64,000 nucleotides of DNA. Source: UBA5336 sp039818165 (GTDB taxonomy: Bacteria > Pseudomonadota > Alphaproteobacteria > Caulobacterales > Hyphomonadaceae). A model generated the notes under the pieces. It saw nothing but the letters and a program-made list of their open reading frames with translations. It had not been told where the DNA came from and made no database searches. The translations under genes were made by a program, and so were the position numbers. The DNA is taken from positions 6,870 to 70,869 of the forward strand of contig JBCBUL010000014.1 of NCBI GenBank assembly GCA_039818165.1. The letters are read 5' to 3'. Position 1 is the first letter of the stretch; each line of letters starts with the position of its first letter. Below, one piece after another: positions 1 through 9,107 of the stretch.

Positions 1-1569
1 AAATCCGGCATCATGCGCTACATTGCGCTGGAAGATGCCCTGCTTCTGTTCCTGGATGTTCTGTACCCTGGATACGAGGCAAACGGACATTGCCTGTTCC
101 GCGTGGTGCGCGACAGCGATATCGAAATCGAAGAAGAAGCAGAAGACCTGATCCGAGAGTTTGAAATTCTCCTGAAACGGCGCCGTCGGGGCAAGATTGT
201 CCGGATCAAATTCATCCAGGATGGCCCGGCAGACCTGCGCAATTTCATTATTCGCGAGATCGAGGCCGAGCCCCAGGACGTCGTGCTCAGCCAGGGTATT
301 CTGGGCATGGCGCAGCTTTCAGAACTGATCAGCGACAAGCGCCCCGACCTGCTCTTCCCGGCCTTTGAGCCACGCTATCCCGAACGGATCCGGGAAATGG
401 GTGGAGACTGCTTTGCCGCTGTCCGCGCCAAGGATATTCTGGTTCACCATCCTTATGAGAGCTTTGACGTAGTGGTGCAGTTCATCCGCCAGGCCGCGGA
501 AGACCCGAATGTGGTGGCCATCAAACAGACGCTCTACCGCACCAGCGCGAACTCTCCCATCGTGTCGGCCCTGATCGAAGCGGCCGAAGCCGGCAAGAAC
601 GTGACCGCCCTTGTGGAGATCAAGGCGCGGTTCGACGAGGAGGCCAATCTTAGGCTCGCGCGGGATCTGGAGCGCTCCGGCGTGCAGGTTGTCTACGGCT
701 TCATCGAGTACAAGACCCACGCCAAGGTCTCGCTGGTTGTACGCCGCGAAGAAGGCGGCCTGCGCACGTACACGCATTTCGGGACGGGCAATTACCATCC
801 CCAGACGGCGAAGGTTTACACGGACCTGTCGCTGTTCACAGCCGACGAGGCCCTGGGGCGCGATGCCGGGCGCTTGTTCAACTTCGTAACGGCCTATCGC
901 GAGCCGCCCGAGCACGGACCGGACTTCGAGAAGATCGCCATGTCGCCGATCGGGCTGGAAGCCCATCTGATCGAGCTCATCGAGGCAGAAGCGGCCAATG
1001 CACGGGCAGGCAAACCGTCCGGCATCTGGGCCAAGATGAACTCCCTTGTCGACAATGATGTGATTGACGCGCTCTACCGCGCCAGCGCCGATGGTGTGCC
1101 AATCAATCTGGTGGTGCGTGGCATTTGCTGCCTGCGGCCCCAGGTGGAAGGCCTGTCGGAAACGATCCATGTGAAGTCCATTGTGGGCCGGTTCCTGGAG
1201 CATTCGCGGATTGTCTGCTTCGCCAATGGCCATGAACTGCCCTCGCGCCACGCCAAGGTCTTCATCTCGTCAGCCGACTGGATGCAGCGCAATCTGAAAC
1301 GCCGGGTGGAGTCCCTGGTACCGGTGCTGAACGAGACCGTGCATAGACAAGTATTGCACCAGATCATGGTGGCCAATCTGAATGACGACCTGCAAAGCTG
1401 GGCAATGAATCCCGACGGCAGCTACAGCCGCGTGGATGTGAAAGACCGCGATGCTGCCTTCAGCGCCCATGCCTACTTCATGGAGAATCCCAGCCTGTCA
1501 GGCCGGGGCAGCGCTTTGAAAGTCAGCCTGCCACCGCGCCTAAATCCTAAGAAGCGATCCAAATCTTGA
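1..1569 (+). CDS. ppk: Polyphosphate kinase 1 (5'-truncated by window edge)
   Basis: PPK1 reversibly transfers the gamma-phosphate of ATP to inorganic polyphosphate at the inner membrane. The reading frame is open from base 1, so only the C-terminal 522 residues are visible, against about 700 in the whole family. Both conserved phospholipase-D-like histidine boxes are present: THAKVSLV with His near visible residue 240 (the autophosphorylated position in the family) and SRHAKVFISSADWMQRNLKRR with His near 417. FGTGNYHPQTAKVYTDLSLF is also characteristic. The stop overlaps the start of ppx by three bases, so the two opposing polyphosphate enzymes are translationally coupled. No defect is visible and the identification is very secure; only the true start is outside the window. 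Confidence 0.97.
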   Translation, partial: KSGIMRYIALEDALLLFLDVLYPGYEANGHCLFRVVRDSDIEIEEEAEDLIREFEILLKRRRRGKIVRIKFIQDGPADLRNFIIREIEAEPQDVVLSQGILGMAQLSELISDKRPDLLFPAFEPRYPERIREMGGDCFAAVRAKDILVHHPYESFDVVVQFIRQAAEDPNVVAIKQTLYRTSANSPIVSALIEAAEAGKNVTALVEIKARFDEEANLRLARDLERSGVQVVYGFIEYKTHAKVSLVVRREEGGLRTYTHFGTGNYHPQTAKVYTDLSLFTADEALGRDAGRLFNFVTAYREPPEHGPDFEKIAMSPIGLEAHLIELIEAEAANARAGKPSGIWAKMNSLVDNDVIDALYRASADGVPINLVVRGICCLRPQVEGLSETIHVKSIVGRFLEHSRIVCFANGHELPSRHAKVFISSADWMQRNLKRRVESLVPVLNETVHRQVLHQIMVANLNDDLQSWAMNPDGSYSRVDVKDRDAAFSAHAYFMENPSLSGRGSALKVSLPPRLNPKKRSKS

Positions 1570-3038
1570 CGAACCTGACGGCGTCCCGTGTCGGCGTAAT
1601 CGACATTGGCTCGAACTCGGTACGTCTCGTGATCTTCTCGATCTCGGGTTCGGCCATGTATCCCGTGTTCAACGAAAAAGTCATGGCGGGCCTCGGGCGC
1701 GGCATGAACGAGTCTGGGCTCTTGTCGGCGCCTGGGCGCGTCCTGGCGCTGGCCGCCCTGGCCCGGTTTCGGGCGATACTCAAAGGCCTTGGCGTCAACG
1801 AGGTGCGTGCGGTTGCCACCGCTGCAGTTCGGGTGGCCAAGGATGGGCCAGAGTTCGCCCGCGAGGCCGAGGACATCGTCGGCGCGCCGCTCGCAATTCT
1901 GTCAGGCGCGGATGAAGGGCGGTTGTCGGCCCTTGGCGTTGAGGCAGGGTTCCACCAGCCGACTGGTGTGGTGGCGGATCTGGGCGGCTCCAGCCTCGAA
2001 CTCTTCGGCTTGGGGCCCGAGACTGGTACCGGAGAAACCCATATGTTAGGCCCGCTCGCCCTCGGCGGAGATGGCGACGATACCGACGACGCTATCAGGG
2101 CCAATGTCAGCGAAATCCTCGCAAACTCAGCCCATGTAGCGAACGGCACTCAGGATATCTATGCAGTTGGGGGCGCCTGGCGCGCCTTTGCAAAGATCGC
2201 CATGCGCCAGAATGATTACCCCCTCCATGTGCTGCACGGCTATTGCCTCTCGCCCAAGGATGTCTCCGAGACGACGCGCCACATCCTGAACCACAAAGGG
2301 GAGAAGAGCCTGTCGGAAGTTGCCGGACGCCGGGCAGCGAAGCTGCATCTGACCTCCATCGTGCTGGATGAGCTTGTACGCGCCAGTCGCGCTGAACGTA
2401 TTGTCATTTCATCTTACGGACTACGAGAAGGTGTGGTCGCCGAGCGCTTGGGCCTGGCAATGGAAGACAGCTTGGCGAACGGCCTTGCCGCCTTTGGCGG
2501 CCTGAACCCCTACGAGCAAAGCTTCAGCGAGGCGCTCTACAGCTTTACCCGCCCGGTCTTTGACGAAAAAACACCGGCATTTGGCACCTGGGAGGCAGAG
2601 AACCGGCTGCATCGTGCGGCCTGCCTGCTGGTCGACACGGCGGGTCGTTATCACCCTGATCATCGCCATGACATGGCGTTCGAAAAAACGCTCTACGCCC
2701 CCCTGTCAGGCGTCTCCCACACGGAACGCGTCTTTCTCGCTGCCGCGGTCGGGTGGCGATACTCCCGGCGCTTCAGCGTGCCCAAACCGCTGGCGAGTCT
2801 TTTGTCCGCGAAACATCTGCGCCGGGCCCGGCAAGTCGGTCATGCCATGCGCCTGGGTACGGTCCTTTCGGGGCGGTCTGCGGACATTCTGGGCAATGCC
2901 AGACTGGAGCGCAGGCATCAAAGGCTCGTCCTTTGCCTGCCGCGCAGCGACGCCGCCATGGTTTCTGAAACCGTTGAGCGGCGCCTGAACCAGACGGCAG
3001 ACATCCTCGATCTAAGCCCTGCCGTATCGCTCTACTAG
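1566..3038 (+). CDS. ppx: Exopolyphosphatase, Ppx/GppA family
   Basis: This cytoplasmic phosphatase releases terminal phosphate from polyphosphate, or pppGpp in GppA relatives. The protein has 490 residues. The N-terminus carries the ASKHA phosphate-1 loop GVIDIGSNSVRLVIF, and GGSSLELFGLG near residue 140 is the second nucleotide-binding loop. HLTSIVLDELV and SSYGLREGVVAERL are typical of the second Ppx/GppA domain, and a helical extension follows. The start is TTG at 1566, overlapping the ppk stop; it is chosen because the ASKHA domain begins immediately after it and no ATG lies before the conserved residues. Co-transcription with ppk is very likely. Assignment to Ppx rather than GppA rests on the ppk neighbour. 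Confidence 0.93.
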   Translation: MTNLTASRVGVIDIGSNSVRLVIFSISGSAMYPVFNEKVMAGLGRGMNESGLLSAPGRVLALAALARFRAILKGLGVNEVRAVATAAVRVAKDGPEFAREAEDIVGAPLAILSGADEGRLSALGVEAGFHQPTGVVADLGGSSLELFGLGPETGTGETHMLGPLALGGDGDDTDDAIRANVSEILANSAHVANGTQDIYAVGGAWRAFAKIAMRQNDYPLHVLHGYCLSPKDVSETTRHILNHKGEKSLSEVAGRRAAKLHLTSIVLDELVRASRAERIVISSYGLREGVVAERLGLAMEDSLANGLAAFGGLNPYEQSFSEALYSFTRPVFDEKTPAFGTWEAENRLHRAACLLVDTAGRYHPDHRHDMAFEKTLYAPLSGVSHTERVFLAAAVGWRYSRRFSVPKPLASLLSAKHLRRARQVGHAMRLGTVLSGRSADILGNARLERRHQRLVLCLPRSDAAMVSETVERRLNQTADILDLSPAVSLY

Positions 3039-3052
3039 TGTGACCTGAAACA

Positions 3053-3077
3053 GGGAGACGCAGTGTTCGCGTCTCCC
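3053..3077. terminator. Stem-loop after ppx, probable terminator
   Basis: A perfect 9-bp inverted repeat (GGGAGACGC at 3053-3061 and GCGTCTCCC at 3069-3077) with a 7-base loop starts 15 bases after the ppx stop. No T-run follows on the plus strand, so it is either an unusual intrinsic terminator or a 3'-end-stabilising hairpin. It also lies 32 bases past the stop of the convergent RTX gene and may serve both. Confidence 0.55.
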
Positions 3078-3108
3078 AATCGGTCAGTGGTCTTTGGATC
3101 GACCAGAC

Positions 3109-3663
3109 TTACAGGATGAAATCGTCCGGCGTGAAATTGTCGAACGCCATGCCTTCCAGGTGCACGACTGGAGAGGCTGGAAGCCCGGTTGCCGTATCCA
3201 CCATGTAGAACATGACGCCGGTGCCGGAGTCCCAGTAAGAAATATCGTGGTCCTTGGTGTCGAGGCCATAGGCGGAGAAGTCGAGCATGTCGACGCCGTC
3301 TTCGAAGTCAGTGATGCGGACATAGTTACGGCCGGCCGAGAGGAGGCCGAATTCGAAGACATCCGCGCCTGCACCACCTGTGAACACATCGTTCCCGCCG
3401 GACCAGACCAGCGTGTCGGCGCCCCGGCCACCGTCCAGAATGTCGTCGCCTGCACCGCCATCAAGCGTATCGCGGCCACCGCCCCCCTTGAGCGTGTCAG
3501 CACCGTTGCCGCCGTTCAGCGTGTCTTTGCCACCACCGCCCTTGAGCAGGTCGTCGCCGTCGCCGCCGTTGAGGATGTCATCCCCGCCCCGGCCAAGCAG
3601 TCTGTCATTCTGATTTGTTCCGTTGAGAGTCTCGTCGGAACTGTTTCCCCGAATTGTAGGCAT
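3109..3663 (-). CDS. Small RTX-repeat calcium-binding protein
   Basis: This 184-residue acidic protein consists of glycine/aspartate-rich nonapeptide repeats (DILNGGDGDDLL, DTLNGGNGADTL, DTLDGGAGDDIL, DTLVWSGGNDVF) over roughly residues 10-110. These form the calcium-binding parallel beta-roll of RTX proteins. The C-terminal part (ITDFEDGVDMLDFSAYG and a terminal DDFIL) resembles peptidase-M10 serralysin C-terminal regions, and the aliphatic last residues are like a type I secretion signal. The start chosen is the second ATG, preceded by AAGGGA; the longer frame starting at 3696 adds eleven residues without a ribosome site. There is no enzymatic domain and no type I secretion gene nearby, so secretion through a distant transporter is inferred. 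Confidence 0.8.
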   Translation of the reverse strand: MPTIRGNSSDETLNGTNQNDRLLGRGGDDILNGGDGDDLLKGGGGKDTLNGGNGADTLKGGGGRDTLDGGAGDDILDGGRGADTLVWSGGNDVFTGGAGADVFEFGLLSAGRNYVRITDFEDGVDMLDFSAYGLDTKDHDISYWDSGTGVMFYMVDTATGLPASPVVHLEGMAFDNFTPDDFIL

Positions 3664-3850
3664 GTCGCGTCCCTTTCTGTGATAAACGACACGCAACTTA
3701 TTGAGATTATTCGCTTTTTAAGTAAGCCCCGAAGAAGCGGGGACCCCTCACACGGGTTTACCAAACCAACCCCATGAAGACGGGATGGTTTTCACCACCA
3801 AGATGTGCGTCACTGAATCAGGTGTCTCACCCTGAAACAAACGCGCGGTT

Positions 3851-4909
3851 CTACGCGTCAGCCAGATAATCGAACAACAGCGCAGCGGCCCCCTTCAAAG
3901 GTGCGTCGTGATTCATCAGGACGCGCACGGGCACGTCCTTCATGAATGGGGTTTCGCTGCCGCGCTCACGGAAACGGGCCGCGGCCTCAGGATGCTTCAG
4001 CCAGCTTGGCATACGCTCGGCCACGCCGCCCGTCAGCACGACCCCGCCTTGACCGCCATTAATCAGGACGACATCCCCGGCCGCGCCCATGATTGCGCGC
4101 GCCCGTAGAAGGCATGTCTCGACACAGACCGGGTCGCCCGCCTCGGCGCGTCCAAGAATGTCTGCCGCCGATAAGTCCTCGCGTGGCTTTTCGTGCAGGT
4201 CGCTGATGATATCGAAAACGGGCTTGAGCCACTCGCCAGACACCACCATTTCGGTGGAAACATGGTGGCAGTCGGCAGGCAGGCCATGGGCCTTGAAAAT
4301 GTCTTGCGCCTTCTCGCAAAGAGGCAAGCGAGCCGCCAACTCTGCCTCGCGCACCGTGCGGGCGGCATAGGCGGCATGCCCCCCCTGGCCCGTAATGGGC
4401 AGATACCTGCCCGCAGGCGTGACGGCGAGGGTGGCGACACCAAATCCTGTGCCGGGTCCGGTCACCACAATTGGGGCGCCGGGCCGCGACGTTCCCGACA
4501 GGATTTCAACGAAATCTTCGTCGGGCATTTCTGGAACGGCGCGTGCCATAGCCGCAAAGTCATTCACCAGGGTCGCGGACGCCAGACCAAACCGGGCCGC
4601 CAAGGATTCGGGGCGAATGCGCGGCCAATAATTGCGATTGGTCATCAGCACGGACCCGTCGGGCTCTGGCGGACCAGCCAGCGCAAAAAGCGCTTCCTGT
4701 CCCGAAGGGTCTATGCCGGTTTCCTCGATATAGGTGGCCAGGGCGTCGTCGAAGGATTTGAACAGGGGCTTTGGCACCTGTCCCTGGGCGTCCTTGACCT
4801 CGGAGTACTTGCGTTGGCCTTCAAGCTCTACGCCGGCCTCAGTCAGGCGGGCGGTGGCGAAGCGCAGGCTCGTGCCACCTGCATCGCCGACAATGACTCG
4901 GCCAATCAC
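3851..4909 (-). CDS. glk: Glucokinase
   Basis: Glk phosphorylates glucose with ATP to glucose-6-phosphate, feeding the Entner-Doudoroff route encoded just upstream. The product has 352 residues. It begins with the ATP-phosphate loop GDAGGTSLRFATARL. TLVNDFAAMARAVPE is the glucose-binding loop with the catalytic Asp, VVTGPGTGFGVATL is the second phosphate loop, ITGQGGHAAY follows, and GGVVLTGGVAERM is the C-terminal adenosine motif. The start is GTG at 4909, overlapping the edd stop by four bases, so it is the last gene of the zwf-pgl-edd-glk unit. It belongs to the bacterial Glk (PF02685) group, not the ROK group. Confidence 0.95.
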   Translation of the reverse strand: MIGRVIVGDAGGTSLRFATARLTEAGVELEGQRKYSEVKDAQGQVPKPLFKSFDDALATYIEETGIDPSGQEALFALAGPPEPDGSVLMTNRNYWPRIRPESLAARFGLASATLVNDFAAMARAVPEMPDEDFVEILSGTSRPGAPIVVTGPGTGFGVATLAVTPAGRYLPITGQGGHAAYAARTVREAELAARLPLCEKAQDIFKAHGLPADCHHVSTEMVVSGEWLKPVFDIISDLHEKPREDLSAADILGRAEAGDPVCVETCLLRARAIMGAAGDVVLINGGQGGVVLTGGVAERMPSWLKHPEAAARFRERGSETPFMKDVPVRVLMNHDAPLKGAAALLFDYLADA

Positions 4910-6741
4910 GCCCCGGCTCCCGGCATGAAGAAATCGAACAGGGATGCGCCGGTCTCCGTTTCGGCTGCGCCTGCACGGAAGGCACCAAACATCTCGCGTC
5001 CAAGACCCATATGGGACTGGTTCGGCCGGAACGGCGTCGGAGACCGTCCTTCAAACTCGCGCTCATCAACATGCAGTTCCAGGGCGCCGGTCTCGCAATC
5101 CACGCGGATGACATCGCCGTCCTGAACACGGGCGAGCGGCCCGCCCCGCGCGGCCTCCGGACCAACATGTATTGCCGAAGGCACCTTGCCTGACGCGCCG
5201 GACATACGCCCGTCGGTCACCAGGGCAACCTTCCGACCGGCATCCTGCAAGGCGCCCAGCACGGGAGACAGGGAGTGCAGTTCCGGCATGCCGTTCGCCG
5301 ATGGCCCCTGGAAGCGGACCACGGCGACGAAATCCTTGTCCAATTGTCCTGCCTTATGCGCTTCCTTGAGCGCGTCCTGGCTATCGAAGACGATCGCTGG
5401 CGCTTCCACGATGCGGTTTTCCGGCTTCACGGCGGACGCTTTCGTCACGCCGCGTCCAAGCGGGCCATCCATCAGGCGCAAGCCACCATCGGCGCTGAAT
5501 GGATCGGAGACGGGGCGCAGAATATCGATATCACCGCTAACTTTGGGCGACTCACGCCACTTTAGAGTATCGCCATCCAACCAGGGCTCCTGGCTATAGG
5601 CGCTGATCGTACCGGAAATGCCTGCCGCGTCGCCGACCATCAATCCGGCCTCGACCAGTTCGCGAACCACAAAGCCCATGCCGCCAGCAGCGTGGAAATG
5701 GTTCACGTCCGCCACGCCGTTGGGATAGATCCGGCACAGCAGCGGTGTGACCGCGCTGAGGTCTGCAAAATCGTCCAGCGTGATCTGTATGCCCGCCGAG
5801 GCCGCCATGGCGGGAATGTGCAGGGCATGATTGGTCGACCCGCCCGTGGCCATGAGGCCCACAATGCCATTTACGATGGAGCGGGCGTCAATGATCTCAC
5901 CCATGGGTGTGTAGTCGCCCTTGATCGTCATCGCCGCAGCGCGTTGAACCGCTGCGCGCGTAAGGGCCTCCCGCAAGGGCGTGCCGGGATTTACGAAGGC
6001 CGCACCGGGCAGGTGCAGACCCATGACTTCCATCAGCATCTGGTTGGAGTTCGCCGTGCCGTAGAAGGTACACGTGCCAGGGCTGTGATAGCTCTCGGAT
6101 TCCGCCTTGAGCAGAACGTCACGCCCGACTTTTCCCTGTGCGAATTCCTGCCGGATACGCGCCTTTTCGGGGTTTGGCAGACCTGAGGGCATGGGCCCTG
6201 CCGGGATGAACACATGGGGCAGCCAGCCGAAACGCAGCGCGGCGATCACAAGGCCTGGAATGATCTTGTCGCATACACCGAGGTGCAGGGCCGCATCGTA
6301 GGCGTCGTGGCTCAGCGAAACGGCCGATGCGAGCGCAATCACATCGCGCGAGAAGAGCGACAGCTCCATCCCATCCTGGCCCTGGGTCACGCCGTCACAC
6401 ATGGCGGGCACGCCGCCGGACACCTGCGCGGTGGCGTTTACCTCGCGCGCAGCCTGGCGAATGATTTCGGGATAATGCTCAAACGGTGCATGGGCCGAGA
6501 GCATATCATTGTAGCTGGTGATGATACCGATATTAGGCCATTCGGCGCCGAGCAGCTGGGCCTTGTCCATGACGGCGCAGCCTGCGCTGGCATGGGCCTG
6601 GTTGCCTTCGGTCAATCGTTTGCGGGCGAAGCCATCGGGCTTTCGGGCGCGGATGAGGTCGAGATACGCCGCGCGGGTGTCGCGCGAGCGTTCTCCGATG
6701 CGCGCAAGGACTTCGGCAACTTTGGGATGCAGTGTCGTCAT
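4906..6741 (-). CDS. edd: 6-phosphogluconate dehydratase
   Basis: Edd removes water from 6-phosphogluconate to give 2-keto-3-deoxy-6-phosphogluconate, the first committed Entner-Doudoroff step. It has 611 residues, the usual length of the iron-sulfur IlvD/Edd family. Family blocks visible include SYNDMLSAHAPFEHYP near residue 75, GGVPAMCDGVTQGQDGMELS with a cluster-ligand cysteine, FYGTANSNQMLMEVMGLHLPG, GGSTNHALHIPAMA, and TDGRMSGASGKVPSAIHVGPEA near the C-terminus. SNQMLMEVMG favours Edd over dihydroxyacid dehydratase. The ATG overlaps the pgl stop and the stop overlaps the glk start, four bases each. Confidence 0.97.
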   Translation of the reverse strand: MTTLHPKVAEVLARIGERSRDTRAAYLDLIRARKPDGFARKRLTEGNQAHASAGCAVMDKAQLLGAEWPNIGIITSYNDMLSAHAPFEHYPEIIRQAAREVNATAQVSGGVPAMCDGVTQGQDGMELSLFSRDVIALASAVSLSHDAYDAALHLGVCDKIIPGLVIAALRFGWLPHVFIPAGPMPSGLPNPEKARIRQEFAQGKVGRDVLLKAESESYHSPGTCTFYGTANSNQMLMEVMGLHLPGAAFVNPGTPLREALTRAAVQRAAAMTIKGDYTPMGEIIDARSIVNGIVGLMATGGSTNHALHIPAMAASAGIQITLDDFADLSAVTPLLCRIYPNGVADVNHFHAAGGMGFVVRELVEAGLMVGDAAGISGTISAYSQEPWLDGDTLKWRESPKVSGDIDILRPVSDPFSADGGLRLMDGPLGRGVTKASAVKPENRIVEAPAIVFDSQDALKEAHKAGQLDKDFVAVVRFQGPSANGMPELHSLSPVLGALQDAGRKVALVTDGRMSGASGKVPSAIHVGPEAARGGPLARVQDGDVIRVDCETGALELHVDEREFEGRSPTPFRPNQSHMGLGREMFGAFRAGAAETETGASLFDFFMPGAGA

Positions 6742-7439
6742 GGAGCCCAGACCTTTACGAGCCGGTCGCCAAGCAGGCGTTCGGCATGGTGGATGGGAAG
6801 ATTAGCAGATCGATTTTCCAGCACGGCGCGTTTTTCATCGCCGGTGATGTAAAGGATGGCGAGAGACGACTGCGAGAGCGCCGCGCCCGTGAGTGTCAGC
6901 CGATAAGGCGTAGTGCCTTCCGCGACCTGCGAGCCTGTTGCGTCGACAGGAACGACCCAATCAGCCGCGTCCTCGGACATGACGTCTTCGATGCCCTCCA
7001 GGCCGGGAAACCAGCTGGCAGTGTGCCCGTCGCCGCCCATGCCTAGAAGAGTCACAGATTTTGTCCCGAAGGTCTTCCTGTAGGCGTGGTCAGCCGGTGC
7101 GGCATCGGCCTCATGGGTCTCGCCTGCCTTGTACATGGGCACAAATTCCGCCTGCTCTGCGTGGTCTACGAGCAAGCTCTGCTTGACGAGTTGAGCGTTG
7201 GAGCGTGCGTCTGTCTCCGGAACCCATCGCTCGTCCACAAGACCAACTTTGACGGATCCCCACGTCAGCGAAGTCTTGGAGAGGCGTTCGAAAACCGGGC
7301 CCGGCGTTGACCCGCCCGACAACCAGAGACCTGCTGACGTCTCAAGACCAATAGACTGCCGAAGCGCGCCCTCCATCAAGGCGGCGACATAGTCCGCCGC
7401 CGCGTCCCGGGTCTCGAAGGTGACGAGGGCGCCGCTCAT
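6738..7439 (-). CDS. pgl: 6-phosphogluconolactonase
   Basis: Pgl hydrolyses 6-phosphogluconolactone made by Zwf. The product has 233 residues, within the NagB/Pgl family range. It shows LWLSGGSTPGPVFERLS (sugar-phosphate loop), VGLVDERWVPETDARSNA and SVTLLGMGGDGHTASWFPG, the last being the classic 6PGL signature with the catalytic histidine. The ATG at 7439 is chosen because it overlaps the zwf stop in an ATGA arrangement like the other junctions in this operon; an ATG four codons further upstream is also possible. The gene order zwf-pgl-edd-glk makes the function unambiguous. Confidence 0.95.
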   Translation of the reverse strand: MSGALVTFETRDAAADYVAALMEGALRQSIGLETSAGLWLSGGSTPGPVFERLSKTSLTWGSVKVGLVDERWVPETDARSNAQLVKQSLLVDHAEQAEFVPMYKAGETHEADAAPADHAYRKTFGTKSVTLLGMGGDGHTASWFPGLEGIEDVMSEDAADWVVPVDATGSQVAEGTTPYRLTLTGAALSQSSLAILYITGDEKRAVLENRSANLPIHHAERLLGDRLVKVWAP

Positions 7440-8899
7440 CCTTCCCACCATTTCCGGTCATCACGGTCCATCATCAGGGCGGCGGATACGGGCCCATCTG
7501 TTCCGGCCGCGTAGGATTCCGGCGTCACATCGGCCTCGCCCCAGGCCGCGATGAGTTCATCAATCCATTCCCAGGCGGCTTCGACCTCGTCGCGGCGCAT
7601 GAACAGGGCAAGGTTGCCCCGCACCACATCCATCAAGAGGCGCTCATAGGCGTCCGGATAGCGCACGGTGAAGTTTTCCGCGTAGGAGAGGTTGAGCGGG
7701 AGGGATTTGATGCGGAGGCCGCCGGGTCCCGGTTCCTTGATCTGGATGAACAGGCGCACGCCCTCATCGGGCTGAAGCCGGATGATCAGCTTGTTTGCCT
7801 GGGTCGAGGCGCCTTCGAAGATGGAATGCGGCACGGCCTTGAACTGAATCACGATGTCAGAGCGCCGCGACGCCATGCGCTTTCCTGTGCGCATATAGAA
7901 AGGCACGCCCGCCCAGCGCCAGTTTGCAATGGCGGCTTTCACCGCAACGTAGGTTTCCGTGTCGCTTTCCGCGCCTTCGCCCAGTTCTTCTGTGTAACTC
8001 TGGGCAGGCTCGCCTTTCACGATCCCGGCGCCATACTGGCCACGCACCGTGGTCTTCGCAGCATCCTCCCGGGTGATCGGCTTGAGCGCCTTCAGCACCT
8101 TGATCTTCTCGGTGCGGATATCGTCGCCATCCATGGAGCCGGGAGGTTCCATCGCGATCAGGCAGAGAAGCTGGAGCATGTGGTTCTGGACCATGTCCCG
8201 AAGCGCGCCGGACTTGTCATAGTATCCCGCGCGGCCCGCGACAGAGAGATCTTCGGCCACCGTGATCTGGACGTGATCGATCGAGCCGCGGTTCCAGACC
8301 GGCTCCAGCAAACGGTTTGCAAAGCGCAGCACCATCAGATTCTGCACCGTCTCTTTACCGAGATAGTGGTCGATGCGGTAAATCTGGCTTTCATCAAAAT
8401 GGGCGCAGACGCCCGCATTGATTTCCTGGGCTGACGCCAGATCCGTACCGATCGGTTTTTCCAACACGACGCGCGTCTCGGGCGTGACCAATCCGGCGTC
8501 GTCAGCGGCTGCGCAAATGTCCACGTAGAGGCGCGGTGCGGTGGCTAGGTAAAATACGCGGACATGCTCCTTGCCCGACAGTTTCCGTTTCAGGCCTTTC
8601 CAATCCGCATTGGGATCAGTCGCGTCCAATTCCTGATAGTCAAGAAGCGCAGCGAAGGCGTCCCACTTCTCTGGGTCCCAGCCCTCCCCTGTGTTGGTTT
8701 CGCAAGCCTCGCGCGCAAACGCGATATACTCTTTCTTCGTCATCGCACTGCGCGCCGAGCCGATGATGCGACTTGTTTCAGGGATTTGCCCATCGAGCCA
8801 ACGGTGGAACAGGGCGGGCAGGAGCTTGCGCTGGGACAAATCCCCCGTGCCGCCGAAAATTACGATCTCGAATGGATCAACGGGAATGAACTTTGCCAT
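7436..8899 (-). CDS. zwf: Glucose-6-phosphate 1-dehydrogenase
   Basis: Zwf oxidises glucose-6-phosphate to the lactone with NAD(P)+, the entry reaction for Entner-Doudoroff and pentose phosphate routes. The dinucleotide-binding loop FGGTGDLSQRKLLPALF is near the N-terminus and the active-site signature RIDHYLGKETVQNLMVLRFAN near residue 175 carries the catalytic histidine. RDMVQNHMLQLLCLIAMEPP and GVPFYMRTGKRM are further family blocks. I take the start at MAKFIPVDPFEIVIFGG (487 residues, standard length); the open frame continues 30 codons upstream without family resemblance. It is the first gene of the four-gene unit and is divergent from eda. Confidence 0.95.
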   Translation of the reverse strand: MAKFIPVDPFEIVIFGGTGDLSQRKLLPALFHRWLDGQIPETSRIIGSARSAMTKKEYIAFAREACETNTGEGWDPEKWDAFAALLDYQELDATDPNADWKGLKRKLSGKEHVRVFYLATAPRLYVDICAAADDAGLVTPETRVVLEKPIGTDLASAQEINAGVCAHFDESQIYRIDHYLGKETVQNLMVLRFANRLLEPVWNRGSIDHVQITVAEDLSVAGRAGYYDKSGALRDMVQNHMLQLLCLIAMEPPGSMDGDDIRTEKIKVLKALKPITREDAAKTTVRGQYGAGIVKGEPAQSYTEELGEGAESDTETYVAVKAAIANWRWAGVPFYMRTGKRMASRRSDIVIQFKAVPHSIFEGASTQANKLIIRLQPDEGVRLFIQIKEPGPGGLRIKSLPLNLSYAENFTVRYPDAYERLLMDVVRGNLALFMRRDEVEAAWEWIDELIAAWGEADVTPESYAAGTDGPVSAALMMDRDDRKWWEG

Positions 8900-9107
8900 A
8901 CCGGGGCCCCGCTTGGTCGTCTTTTGAGCCTTGCGCGTCGCATCAGGCCTTGCGCGCAGCAACACGACGCAATTCAATGTGTTTTGCAAGGTTTTGCAGG
9001 CGTTTTCGGCACGCAGATATGCAGAGCTGGCATGAATCCCACTCCGCCTTGCGCCCTACGGATATGCGTATATGCAGACTGTTACAACTCTGTGCGGAGA
9101 CGACGCG
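8900..9107. promoter_or_regulatory. Divergent zwf/eda promoter region with tandem 10-mers
   Basis: This 208-bp gap separates divergent zwf and eda. It contains a tandem pair of 10-mers, GTTTTGCAAG and GTTTTGCAGG, at 8981-9000, followed by a partial third copy CGTTTTCGG. It also has three ATATGC-type elements at 9016-9022, 9062-9067 and 9070-9075. Repeats spaced by one helical turn suggest cooperative binding of a regulator to a shared operator. No HexR, RpiR or GntR-type regulator gene is adjacent. The protein that binds is unknown. Confidence 0.45.

Noticed and set aside
319..1251. Long minus-strand open frame of 310 codons opposite ppk
   Set aside because: It lies wholly within the coding region of ppk, has no ribosome site or family resemblance, and is the usual antisense shadow of high-GC codon usage. 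The same holds for many other long antisense frames, for example 18563-19483 and 42613-43809.
3727..3742. CCCCG/CGGGG hairpin downstream of glk as an intrinsic terminator
   Set aside because: The stem is only five base pairs, and the minus-strand sequence after it is not a T-run. It may still be structured, but the evidence is too weak.
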